DNA from: Pontibacillus chungwhensis
GTDB lineage: Bacteria; Bacillota; Bacilli; Bacillales; BH030062
Assembly (NCBI RefSeq): GCF_030166655.1
Contig: NZ_CP126446.1
Span: forward strand, 2,356,001 to 2,420,000
Direction of reading: 5' to 3'
DNA length: 64,000 nucleotides
Each line of letters opens with the position of its first letter. Position 1 is the first letter of the stretch. The notes beneath the pieces are model-generated. The model worked only from the letters and a program-made list of their open reading frames with translations. It searched no databases and was not told where the DNA came from. Positions 51,667-60,026 of the stretch are shown here, piece after piece. A program made the position numbers and the translations under genes.

Positions 51667-52866
51667 TTATTGGGACTGTTTAAAAGTTTCGTACACAAAT
51701 TGTTGATAAGGTGTTTCCGGGAGCCCTCGTATTCCTTCATATGCATCTTTTGCATACACCTTTCCCTTTTCCCATTCTCCTAATTCCATCAAACAACGAG
51801 CTTGATATGCTTTGACATGGTAAATCAGAGAACGATCAAAGGGGTGCACCCATTCAGGAATAATGTTGAATTGATTCAGTAGTTGCCATGCACCTTTTAT
51901 ATCTCCCATATGATATAGAGCTTTCCCTTTTTCCATTGCATAATACGAATCCACTTCACCACCAGATAGCAGTTTAAAGGTCTCCGTGGATCGCACTGCT
52001 TCTTTATAATCTCCTTTTACCTCATTATAATAATGAGCTTGTAGCAGCAATACCAAGGCTTTGGTTTCATTACTGTCTACAAACTTGCTATACAAATCGA
52101 GCTTATCCAAATAAAATGTGACAGCACCTTCATCTCGCGTCATAATCGAATAATAACAAGCCAGTCGGTATAACTCTTCAACTTGATAAAACGTCTTGCT
52201 TTTTCTTGAATGGGCGATCGCCCTATGCAATACGTGCAAGGCTTCTTCATTGTGACCAATAGCAAAAAGTAAGATGGTTTCAAACGTAAGGTACTTAAGC
52301 GATGTTAACGTTTCAAGTTCTGCTCCTTTCGATTGTATGACTGATCGCTTTTCTCTTATTAAATGCAGTGCTTCCTCATACTGTTGTAGTTCTATTTTGC
52401 TCCACGCCTCAAAAAGTGTAACCTGAACCGATTCTTTAAAAAGAGTTAGTGTTATATACAAATGATCCGCCTGGTGTAAAGTCACTTCCCAACCTTGTTC
52501 TCCTACTGCATATAAACTCTTACCGTAGATTTCCAACACTTTTGCGGACTCATATGAGATTGGTAGTTGCTCCGTCTTCAGAGGAGACATTTTTTCAATA
52601 ATTTCCTCATTCTCACCATCTTTAATAAGCGTTTCAATAGTAATTAAAAGCTCACGAACTTCCGTTACACTAACTTGTTCAAGTAGTTCATTCACGGATA
52701 CATCTAATTGGTCTGCAATATAATGAAGACTTTGCATCGAAGGCTTTGCTTTATCATTCTCAATTAAGCTTAGCATTCCTTTCGTCATGTAATCTCCAGA
52801 CAGCCCTTGCAAAGTTAACTTTTTCTTTTTTCTAAGTGTTTTAATTCGAGCTCCCAGTGAAGTCAT
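51667..52866 (-). CDS. HTH (XRE-type) regulator with TPR sensor domain
   Basis: 399 residues. An N-terminal XRE HTH (about 4-60: ARIKTLRKKKKLTLQGLSGD, MTKGMLSLIENDKAKPSM) precedes about 330 residues of TPR-like helical pairs (WEVTLHQADHLYITLTLFKE, ALHVLHRAIAHSRKSKTFY). The layout is that of RRNPP-like/Rgg-type or metabolite-sensing regulators. GGGGAGGGG precedes the ATG. It diverges from an MFS gene, with two matching 17-base palindromes in the shared promoter, so it very probably controls that transporter and itself. The ligand (peptide or drug) is unknown. Confidence 0.87.
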   Translation of the reverse strand: MTSLGARIKTLRKKKKLTLQGLSGDYMTKGMLSLIENDKAKPSMQSLHYIADQLDVSVNELLEQVSVTEVRELLITIETLIKDGENEEIIEKMSPLKTEQLPISYESAKVLEIYGKSLYAVGEQGWEVTLHQADHLYITLTLFKESVQVTLFEAWSKIELQQYEEALHLIREKRSVIQSKGAELETLTSLKYLTFETILLFAIGHNEEALHVLHRAIAHSRKSKTFYQVEELYRLACYYSIMTRDEGAVTFYLDKLDLYSKFVDSNETKALVLLLQAHYYNEVKGDYKEAVRSTETFKLLSGGEVDSYYAMEKGKALYHMGDIKGAWQLLNQFNIIPEWVHPFDRSLIYHVKAYQARCLMELGEWEKGKVYAKDAYEGIRGLPETPYQQFVYETFKQSQ

Positions 52867-52886
52867 CTATATCCCCTCCCCTTATT

Positions 52887-52903
52887 GTTTAATTATATTA
52901 AAC
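52887..52903. promoter_or_regulatory. Operator palindrome 1 (HTH-TPR regulator)
   Basis: GTTTAATTATATTAAAC, 17 bases, perfect 8-base arms, 21 bases upstream of the regulator start. Same consensus (GTTTAAT-TWK-ATTAAAC) as the palindrome at 52942. Confidence 0.7.
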
Positions 52904-52941
52904 TTAACGCTTGTATGGAAGTGCTTACCATGTTACGATTT

Positions 52942-52958
52942 GTTTAATTTGATTAAAC
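52942..52958. promoter_or_regulatory. Operator palindrome 2 (HTH-TPR regulator)
   Basis: GTTTAATTTGATTAAAC, arms of 7 bases, 20 bases upstream of the MFS start. Centres of the two palindromes are 55 bases apart. The twin sites between divergent genes point to coordinated repression. Confidence 0.7.
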
Positions 52959-52978
52959 TTTTGAAGGAGGTTTCAATT

Positions 52979-54229
52979 TTGGATAAGCACAGGAAAGCTA
53001 CATACCATTTATGGACGTTTGCAATGAGTAAGCTCATTTCTTCATTTGGAAGCAGTGTGTATGGCTTTGGAATGAGCTTGTATATTCTAAACGTTACAGG
53101 TTCAGCTACGGGATTTGCGATCAATTTACTCTGTAATACTCTCCCGCGAGCGATTCTTGCACCCTTTGCCGGAACTCTTGCAGATCGCAAATCGAAGAAG
53201 AAAATTGTTCTTATCTCTCAAGGAGGAGCCTCTGTTATTGTCCTTAGTTTACTGGGCTTTTCCTTTATTCAGGAACTCTATGTCTCTGCTATTTACACCA
53301 CTACAGCTCTATTATCGATCTGCTCTACCTTCACAAGTATCACGCTTACTTCTTCAATTACTCAACTATTTAACCAGGAAAAACTTCAAAAAGCCATGGC
53401 CTTTCAACAGGCTTCTATTTCCTTATCTACAATAGGAGGACCAATTGTAGGTGGTGCATTGTTTGGACTCTTCTCTATGAAAGTCTTCCTGCTGATCCAC
53501 ATTTCAAGCTATATCATCGCGATTCTGCTAGAGGCTACAATGAATTTTACTCTTTACAGAAAACAACCTTTCTCCAAGCCTTCTCCATTTCGTCAGTCGC
53601 TGTTAGAGGGTTTGCGATATGTAAAGAGTAACGAGAATCTCTTAAGGTTATTCTGTACTGGTTTAGTCGTTAATTTTTTTGCCGTGTCTTTGGTGGTAGG
53701 ACTTCCATTTATTGCTGTCGAAAAACTTAGGATTCAATCTGCACATTTTGGAATAATCGAAGGGACGTTTGCAGCGGGGATGTTAGTCACTTCTATTTAC
53801 TTTTCAATTCGTAAATCATTTCGGTCTCCTTTGCTCCTAACGAAGTGGGGGATTGTAGTAGCGAGCTTTATCATGGTTATGACTACATTACCACTTTTCA
53901 TACCTTTGAGTTATGGAGGAAATGTGAGCTTTTACATGGTCATCGGTCTCATATATGGCATAACGCTCACTTTTGTGAATACACCCCTAGGCGTTCTATT
54001 GCAGAATGTTATAGAAGATGAGGTGAAGGGAAGAGTATTTGGCATTTTGGAGATGATGGCACAAGGGTTATCTCCTCTTGGAATGATTATTTATGGTCTG
54101 GCTTTAGATACGATAGGCCCAGGTTGGAGTATCATTCCCTCAAGTTTTTGTATGACGGCCTTCACCCTTCTGCTTTTAAATCAAAAACGGTTAAAATATA
54201 TCCCTACCTCATATTCTTCTATTTCCTAG
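52979..54229 (+). CDS. MFS exporter (macrolide-efflux/EntS type)
   Basis: 416 residues, 12 helices. Key segments are FGSSVYGFGMSLYILNVTGS, APFAGTLADRKSKKKIVLIS (loop 2-3 motif) and a motif C-like GGPIVGGALFG. TTG 52979 has GAAGGAGG at good spacing. Members export macrolides and other lipophilic drugs. Divergent pairing with the HTH-TPR regulator and the twin operators suggest inducible efflux of a small molecule or peptide. No terminator is evident; the 190 bases that follow contain no gene. Confidence 0.88.
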   Translation: MDKHRKATYHLWTFAMSKLISSFGSSVYGFGMSLYILNVTGSATGFAINLLCNTLPRAILAPFAGTLADRKSKKKIVLISQGGASVIVLSLLGFSFIQELYVSAIYTTTALLSICSTFTSITLTSSITQLFNQEKLQKAMAFQQASISLSTIGGPIVGGALFGLFSMKVFLLIHISSYIIAILLEATMNFTLYRKQPFSKPSPFRQSLLEGLRYVKSNENLLRLFCTGLVVNFFAVSLVVGLPFIAVEKLRIQSAHFGIIEGTFAAGMLVTSIYFSIRKSFRSPLLLTKWGIVVASFIMVMTTLPLFIPLSYGGNVSFYMVIGLIYGITLTFVNTPLGVLLQNVIEDEVKGRVFGILEMMAQGLSPLGMIIYGLALDTIGPGWSIIPSSFCMTAFTLLLLNQKRLKYIPTSYSSIS

Positions 54230-54421
54230 TTGTGAGCAACATCCTCCTTTAATCAGGCATTTGGCTTGGGCGCTTCAAAATTTTAAGGAATGGATAATTA
54301 TTATCCACCGCAAATTGTTTTTACAGACCAGCATTCTTCATTTTACTTTCCATAACTGAAACCCTTACAATTAGAAGATAGGTGATTCGATTTTTGATCA
54401 CACAGAGGAGGACGCCAACAA

Positions 54422-55276
54422 ATGGCAAATGAATACAACTTGAATTCAACGGACTTCCAATCTTTGAAAACCGCCTCTAAGAAGATGTTCGATATGATCG
54501 TGACCCGCTTAAACGTGAATACAGCTTATGTAGCGAAGCGCGGGGAGAAAGAAATGACTGTTCTTAGTTCCCTGAACAAAGACGAAGAAATTATTCCAGA
54601 GGGATACTCAGTTGAATACGGTGGGAGTTATTGCAGACATATATTTAACAATGTAAACAATGAGATGCATACCGCGGATGTAAACCATTATGAGATAACT
54701 CGTAATCTAGACGTTACACCAGAGCTTGGTATTAAGGGATATTTAGGTGTTACCCTTACGGATACGGAAGGTACGATCTTTGGAACACTTTGTGTGATGG
54801 ACCGTGAAGAAAGGGAATTTAGTGAAGAAGATGTAGAATACCTAAAATCTATGGCTGATCTTCTCTCCCATATCATTGAGCTTGATAAGACCAAGTTTAA
54901 CATGGGTTTCTTAAGTGTTCCGATCCTCCCTATTACAAATGGGGTATCAATTCTGACGCTACAGGGCGTAATCGATGACCAACGAGCAAATAAAATTATG
55001 GAAAGTGTCCTCCAGCACACTTCCGAGAAGCAAATTGATTACATTATTATTGATCTATCAGGACTGGTCATTATAGACGATCTGTTTCCAAATTTACTAG
55101 TTAAGCTTGTCCAATCTCTTCAGTTAATTGGAGCAGAAACAATTATTACGGGCATAACACCTGAAGCGGCCCTACATAATATTAGTAGTCAACACATTCA
55201 AGACCTTAAAGCCAAGACCGTGCATAACCTTGAAGGTGCGCTTGAATATATTGGTTTTCATTTACAAGAAAAATAA
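54422..55276 (+). CDS. GAF-STAS stressosome-like (RsbR-type) protein
   Basis: 284 residues. Residues 15-155 are a GAF domain (RLNVNTAYVAKRGEKEMTVL, GYLGVTLTDTEGTIFGTLCV). Residues 165-284 are a STAS domain of RsbR type (GVIDDQRANKIMES, IIDLSGLVIIDDLFPNLL, TGITPEAALHNIS). In Bacillus RsbR proteins the STAS domain is phosphorylated by RsbT on two threonines 34 residues apart. The corresponding positions here read Asp186 and Asp220, also 34 apart. This suggests a protein fixed in a phosphomimetic state; the alignment is from memory. AGAGGAGG precedes the ATG. It is a single gene with a terminator. Confidence 0.85.
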   Translation: MANEYNLNSTDFQSLKTASKKMFDMIVTRLNVNTAYVAKRGEKEMTVLSSLNKDEEIIPEGYSVEYGGSYCRHIFNNVNNEMHTADVNHYEITRNLDVTPELGIKGYLGVTLTDTEGTIFGTLCVMDREEREFSEEDVEYLKSMADLLSHIIELDKTKFNMGFLSVPILPITNGVSILTLQGVIDDQRANKIMESVLQHTSEKQIDYIIIDLSGLVIIDDLFPNLLVKLVQSLQLIGAETIITGITPEAALHNISSQHIQDLKAKTVHNLEGALEYIGFHLQEK

Positions 55277-55281
55277 AGCAA

Positions 55282-55316
55282 AAGAAAAATCCCACATTTC
55301 TTGTGGGATTTTTCTT
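55282..55316. terminator. Bidirectional terminator
   Basis: A 15-bp stem AAGAAAAATCCCACA and complement with a 5-base loop, between the convergent GAF-STAS and Dps-like genes. Confidence 0.88.
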
Positions 55317-55704
55317 ATGCTTCTAAAGTTCGCAATCGTTCACTATAAGAGTCATAGACGCTAATGGCATCACTTAATAGATCTAGCTTCTTGGCCCTAA
55401 GATCATTAGCGAGTGTACGTATATCTTCCCATAGCTGTGAGGCATTTACATCAATCGTTGAACGTTGGAATACCGTTTCTGAAGTACCTACAGGATCCCC
55501 GCCGTTTCGCTTTAACCTTTCTGTTAACAACTCCATTTCATCTGATACATAATCTTTTAATTCTTCATAATGATCCCCCATATGATCACTAGAAGTAAAC
55601 GTATCGAGCTTCCCTCTTACAACAAAAAGATTGGCCAGATAGTTATTAATTACTTCAACATCTTCCCATTGGAGGTTGGCATCATTTCTAACAAGATTAT
55701 TCAT
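55315..55704 (-). CDS. Dps/ferritin-like protein, degenerate
   Basis: 129 residues. LANLFVVRGKLDTFTSSDHM then HYEELKDYVSDEMELLTERL and RNGGDPVGTSETVFQRSTI follow the Dps scaffold closely (family: LHNYHWYVKGPHF ... HEKFEELYDE ... LGGxPVGT). The ferroxidase histidine of the first helix appears as Asp, and the tryptophan/histidine cluster is lost. It may keep the four-helix fold without normal iron oxidation. AGAGGTGATG precedes the ATG. It is convergent with the GAF-STAS gene. Confidence 0.65.
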   Translation of the reverse strand: MNNLVRNDANLQWEDVEVINNYLANLFVVRGKLDTFTSSDHMGDHYEELKDYVSDEMELLTERLKRNGGDPVGTSETVFQRSTIDVNASQLWEDIRTLANDLRAKKLDLLSDAISVYDSYSERLRTLEA

Positions 55705-55841
55705 ATCATCACCTCTGTTTATCTAGTTTCGTTCCCCTATTAAATGGATGATAAACGCCTAATAATTATGACTATATTTTTTGTAACTTCCAATGATTGT
55801 TGTCGACAAATGAGGTAAGACCTAAAAAAGGAGACATTTGA

Positions 55842-56843
55842 ATGAACGTAAAACAATTCCTGTTCATCGCTTCCATCTTTATAGGAACCATGAGCGGTTG
55901 CGGAATCGGGGAAAAGGTAACAGAGACAGAAACCAAGGATACCGACTCTTCACAATCGAACTCCACCATCCAAGATGATTATTTTGAAAATGATACCTTA
56001 AAAACCCTCCAAACGGATGTGTCAAAAAGAATCAAGCAAGTGGAGAATGACGTATTTGGAGAAGAGGAGAACCGAAATGATTATGGCACTTTCTATCTCG
56101 ACCGGGAGAAAGAACAATATGTGGTTGGACTACTTGAAGACAGCGCAAAAGCCCAAGAGTTTAGAGAAGCTTTAAAAGATACCATAGAAGATAAATGGAT
56201 TCGTTTTGAAACGGTCTCGTATACGACTAACACCTTGCACAGTAAAATGTCCGTTGTTTATGATGATGTAAAAGAATTCGCAAAAGATAAAAGGAATAAT
56301 TTCCATGTTGCATCAGACATCTCGAATAATCAAATTAACCTAGTGATCGATCATCTAACAGAGGATGAGCAGGCACAACTCTATAATAAATTCGGAGATA
56401 TGCTTTCCATTACAATCGATGAAGAGCAGAATGAACTTACTAAGAAAGCAAATGAACAAGAGATCTCAGAACAAGTGAGCGAAGATGAAATTACAGTAGG
56501 GATGACTGCCGAGAAGTTTCAATACCCTATCACCACAGAAATCGTTAAGCTGACAGTCAGAAATACAGGGGATGTTCCACTCTTATTCGGTACCCATTAC
56601 ACCATTCAGAAAAAAATAGACGGTACATGGTATGAGGTTCCATTTGATAATGGAGCTTTTAACGATATTGGCCTTTCGATTAGCCCAGGTAATACGTATG
56701 AAGAGGAAGTTCATTTAACTGGTCTCGATTATACATTAACAGAAGGGACCTATAGGGTTGTGAAATCTTTTGATCAAGAGGATAAAGATCATGATCGATT
56801 CAAAACCGTTCGTGTTGCAGCAACCTTTGATCTGGTTCCTTAA
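55842..56843 (+). CDS. Lipoprotein with Ig-like C-terminal domain
   Basis: 333 residues. A lipoprotein signal with lipobox MSGC (Cys at about residue 20) and a Thr/Ser/Asp-rich linker precede a mixed alpha/beta region (about 50-200). A C-terminal bacterial Ig-like domain follows (FQYPITTEIVKLTVRNTGDV, HYTIQKKIDGTWYEVPFD, SPGNTYEEEVHL, LTEGTYRVVKSF). AAAAGGAG precedes the ATG. This domain class occurs on secreted Bacillus lipoproteins of unknown function. Confidence 0.78.
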   Translation: MNVKQFLFIASIFIGTMSGCGIGEKVTETETKDTDSSQSNSTIQDDYFENDTLKTLQTDVSKRIKQVENDVFGEEENRNDYGTFYLDREKEQYVVGLLEDSAKAQEFREALKDTIEDKWIRFETVSYTTNTLHSKMSVVYDDVKEFAKDKRNNFHVASDISNNQINLVIDHLTEDEQAQLYNKFGDMLSITIDEEQNELTKKANEQEISEQVSEDEITVGMTAEKFQYPITTEIVKLTVRNTGDVPLLFGTHYTIQKKIDGTWYEVPFDNGAFNDIGLSISPGNTYEEEVHLTGLDYTLTEGTYRVVKSFDQEDKDHDRFKTVRVAATFDLVP

Positions 56844-56912
56844 AATTTTTTTTGCGGGGGATGCTCTGATCCACAGGGTCCTCCCTCTTCAGTCATCTTT
56901 TTTCTTCCTCTC

Positions 56913-57194
56913 TCAATCATTGATTTCGATTTCATCTTTAATTTCACCATCGCCGAATGTCCAGACCCTGTACTGCTTATCTCCCTCTTTGTTTACTACC
57001 AGTACATATTCTGTGAAGAATTCTCCCCAGTGACCCAGACGGTTAATACTTTCAACGGAGGTGATTTCCGGGTTTTCCTCTAAGACCTCCGCTTTTACCG
57101 TTTGTAGTTTGGATTGAACAAACAAGGTCACCGAGAAGTAAGCAATAACCATGATCGAGATGCTTATCCCTACACCTTTCCATATTCTACTCAC
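56913..57194 (-). CDS. Small membrane-anchored protein, unknown
   Basis: 93 residues: one N-terminal helix (GVGISISIMVIAYFSVTLFV) and a soluble extracytoplasmic domain (INRLGHWGEFFTEYVLVVNK, KQYRVWTFGDGEIKDE). The start is GTG with GAAGGAGGG upstream, 4 bases after the DUF4937 gene stop. It is third in a three-gene unit with a lipoprotein and a DUF4937 protein. Confidence 0.68.
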   Translation of the reverse strand: MSRIWKGVGISISIMVIAYFSVTLFVQSKLQTVKAEVLEENPEITSVESINRLGHWGEFFTEYVLVVNKEGDKQYRVWTFGDGEIKDEIEIND

Positions 57195-57198
57195 TATA

Positions 57199-57684
57199 TC
57201 AGCCCTCCTTCTGACTTTGTGTGACTCTCCATTCCTTCTCTAATTCGATTATATCTTTACATTTATTGCACTCTTCTACAGCGCTTATATATATGCTTGA
57301 ATCATGGGCGAGTAAAGAATTAAATTTCAAAGCTTTATCCATATATTCTCCACTGTAACAAACCATCTCCCCTCTTTCTAAGAAAGGCCTGACATTCACT
57401 TGGTCTTCATTTGAATATAGAGATACGGAGATGAAATCATAGGTAGATTCCTGCTGATTCTCTTGAACAAAGCGTTCATGTTCGTTATTCATAAACGATT
57501 GATAGGAAGCAAGATCTGTCCAAAAAGCAAGAATAAACGCTTTCCGAGCATCCGTTTTCTCCCAACCGCCAATTTGCCCAATGAATCCGTCTATCCGTTT
57601 AAGTTGTCCCCACTTAGCCTGTGCTTGTGAGAAAGCATTTCTTTTTTGAAACGGAACGATACACTCAATCCACTTTAAGATCAT
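57199..57684 (-). CDS. DUF4937 (YdbC-like) protein
   Basis: 161 residues. The opening MILKWIECIVPFQKRNAFSQ and GFIGQIGGWEKTDARKAFIL with AFWTDLASYQSFMNNEHERF match the Bacillus YdbC-type family, an antibiotic-biosynthesis-monooxygenase-like ferredoxin fold. A C-terminal extension contains a CNKC pair. The ATG overlaps the preceding stop (ATGA). Function unknown. Confidence 0.75.
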   Translation of the reverse strand: MILKWIECIVPFQKRNAFSQAQAKWGQLKRIDGFIGQIGGWEKTDARKAFILAFWTDLASYQSFMNNEHERFVQENQQESTYDFISVSLYSNEDQVNVRPFLERGEMVCYSGEYMDKALKFNSLLAHDSSIYISAVEECNKCKDIIELEKEWRVTQSQKEG

Positions 57685-58268
57685 TCGCTTTCCCCACCTT
57701 CTTGCATTTGCGTGACTAAATCTAGGAGCAGTTCTTTAATTTGTTCTGGGGAATCCCCGTGACCTGTATGAGATAGTTCATGCAGAACCCCCTCTTTCAT
57801 CCAGTAAATACTAGAGGTTTGAAAGGCCTCATCAGGAAAGGCAGACGGACTATAATAAACCGTATCACCACCGGAAAGCTTCACTTCTTCAGCTTGTTTT
57901 ATCAAATGGTTAAAATCCACAAGTTCAAAGTCTGAAGAGAACAACGATAATGTTTTCTCATTCCGATCATTTGTAGAAGCAGTAATAGAGATTCCAATAT
58001 CTTTCTGATCTTCAGGGTCATTGAAATCACTAATTAGGGGCTCGCTAAACGATCCGTATGCTTCTGGTAGATCATCTGGAACCGTTAACGTAAACGGCAG
58101 AGCCTTCAATGCCTCTTCAACAGAGTTTGCTTTATACATCGTTGGTTGCTCTTCATCTGACTGTATTCCATTCTCATAAACCGTTAAATGCTCCGTATTA
58201 AGTGTAGCGGCTTCTCTTTGACACCCTAATAAAAGTACTAGTGATAATGCTCCTATGTATTTCCTCAA
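57681..58268 (-). CDS. Lipoprotein, unknown
   Basis: 195 residues with a short lipoprotein signal ending LLLGC (Cys at about residue 16). The soluble part (FTLTVPDDLPEAYGSFSEPL, GISITASTNDRNEK, GDTVYYSPSAF, GVLHELSHTGHGDSPEQIKE) resembles secreted DUF4367/DUF4179-like Bacillus proteins, but I cannot assign a family. The start is TTG with AGAAAGG upstream. It is first gene of the unit continuing with DUF4937 and a 93-residue membrane protein. Confidence 0.68.
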   Translation of the reverse strand: MRKYIGALSLVLLLGCQREAATLNTEHLTVYENGIQSDEEQPTMYKANSVEEALKALPFTLTVPDDLPEAYGSFSEPLISDFNDPEDQKDIGISITASTNDRNEKTLSLFSSDFELVDFNHLIKQAEEVKLSGGDTVYYSPSAFPDEAFQTSSIYWMKEGVLHELSHTGHGDSPEQIKELLLDLVTQMQEGGESE

Positions 58269-58404
58269 AAACTCATACCTTTCTCTTACAATGTGTAATG
58301 TATGTAATTATGGATTTTCTTGATAAAACAAGGTTTTTAACAAAAAACGCACGCAAAAGCTATGGCTCATTTTACCATAAATATGGATGAAGTTCTTTTA
58401 GAAC

Positions 58405-58445
58405 CACAAAAAGACTCTTATTCCTTATAGGAATAAGAGTCTTTT
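58405..58445 (-). terminator. Terminator of the DUF2254 gene
   Basis: A 16-bp perfect stem AAAAGACTCTTATTCC and complement with a 5-base loop, followed by TTTTTG on the minus strand. Confidence 0.88.
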
Positions 58446-58450
58446 CTCGA

Positions 58451-59833
58451 CTATCCAAATTGTGGGTCTACACGAATGGTGCACAAGAGGTTTTCTTTCA
58501 CACTCTGGAAAGCATCGACTTCCTTTGTGTCTCTGGCAATCTTATACAATGGATCAAGAAGGGTATAACAATCTTGCCTATGCAATTGACAATCATTCAG
58601 GCCTAATACCGTTTCATAAGAAAATTCCCACAAGTCTTTGTGAAGTTTCTCAGGAAGCACCTTGGCTAGAAGAGCTGTCATACGTAAAATCTCTGCCAGT
58701 ATGGTTGTATTGTTATTCGCGTATTCACGTACGTGTGCAAATCCCTTATGAAGATAAAAACTAAAGTCTTTTTGATCCAGTATAAAACGAAGTTTCCCTT
58801 CCCCATCTCCAAGATAAGGGGAAAAATTTGATCGCTTCCCTATGCTTTTTAATAAGTCCGTAATCTGATGGAGTGTGTTGGAAACTGTTAATGGATCATT
58901 ATTTCCAATCGCTTTAATGGCAACTTCAGCAAGTTTATTCACACCGTATTCAAGATCTTGAATTTCTGTTTGCTTCTCTCCGATTTCAATTAGATCTAAA
59001 TATTTCATTCCATCAACAGGGTTCCCATTTGCCCAAATTGTTAATAAGGGAGCTTCACTAAGTACAAACTCCCCTATTCCAGCTTCAAGCTTAACCGTCA
59101 CTCCATCTTTCTCAGCTTCTTGCACAATTCTCTTAATATCAGCTAATTGAACGTAACCGGTTTTTGGAGCGAGTTGAACCTGTCCTTGTTCGTCTGGTAA
59201 CTTTTGTACAAGACCTTTCTCATATTCGAGTATAAACGGTTCTTCCTCCCGAATAAGAGAGTCTTGCACGGATTTTGATTTCGCATTCATATTAAAACTA
59301 ATATTATGAACCTGCATCCAAGTGGTCGTGTGATTAATAAAGTAAACGAAGGTTAACGCTGCAATCACAGCCGTCAAAATAGATAAAATGGGCGTTGCAA
59401 ATATATATTCTTCTTTCTCATGCGTGACATACAAGAAGTTAAGGAGTACATAAATAAAACTTCCATTAAAAATCCCTAATACATGTTGAGTCATCTTGTC
59501 ACTAACAAAGTTAACTAGCATCTTGGATGAGAACTGGCCGCTAAATGTTGTTAAAGCAACGAGCAAAGAGTTAATTGTAAAAGCACTTAGTGTTAAGACA
59601 CCACCAACAAGTGCACTCAAAAGTACTTGAAGAGTTGTCCCACTAAAACCGAGCCCTACTGGCAAATAAGAACCAACATCCAATATATAATCCAGGTAGA
59701 AAGTAAAAATCGATAATAATATTGCGCCTGCAATATACCATAGCGGCATAAACCAAAGAGTAGAGTTTAATTCTGTTTTTCGCTGTCTTCTTGACATGGA
59801 ACCATATTTCTTAATGTAACCAAACAAGCTCAT
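58451..59833 (-). CDS. DUF2254 family membrane protein
   Basis: 460 residues: four helices in the first 170 residues (LWFMPLWYIAGAILLSIFTF, LSALVGGVLTLSAFTINSLL, HVLGIFNGSFIYVLLNFL, ILTAVIAALTFVYFINH) and a large cytoplasmic C-terminal part. Pieces include GYVQLADIKRIVQEAEKDGV, DLEYGVNKLAEVAIKAIG and NDPLTVSNTLHQITDLL, the typical DUF2254 signature region. ATG 59833 has GTGAGGGG upstream. The family may form a channel; function is not established. Confidence 0.9.
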   Translation of the reverse strand: MSLFGYIKKYGSMSRRQRKTELNSTLWFMPLWYIAGAILLSIFTFYLDYILDVGSYLPVGLGFSGTTLQVLLSALVGGVLTLSAFTINSLLVALTTFSGQFSSKMLVNFVSDKMTQHVLGIFNGSFIYVLLNFLYVTHEKEEYIFATPILSILTAVIAALTFVYFINHTTTWMQVHNISFNMNAKSKSVQDSLIREEEPFILEYEKGLVQKLPDEQGQVQLAPKTGYVQLADIKRIVQEAEKDGVTVKLEAGIGEFVLSEAPLLTIWANGNPVDGMKYLDLIEIGEKQTEIQDLEYGVNKLAEVAIKAIGNNDPLTVSNTLHQITDLLKSIGKRSNFSPYLGDGEGKLRFILDQKDFSFYLHKGFAHVREYANNNTTILAEILRMTALLAKVLPEKLHKDLWEFSYETVLGLNDCQLHRQDCYTLLDPLYKIARDTKEVDAFQSVKENLLCTIRVDPQFG

Positions 59834-60026
59834 GATGGATCCCCTCACATTCTTAGAAAGTACTCTCTCCTCGTTCCCCCATCATAATGGATATAACCCA
59901 CACCAACTACAAATTCATATAACCGTAAAATAATGATAGAGGATTGTAATAAATTTGGCTAATATCCCCTTATAACTCACCTATAAATGGAAAAGATAGC
60001 CTTATAACGTGTATAAGGGTGATTAA

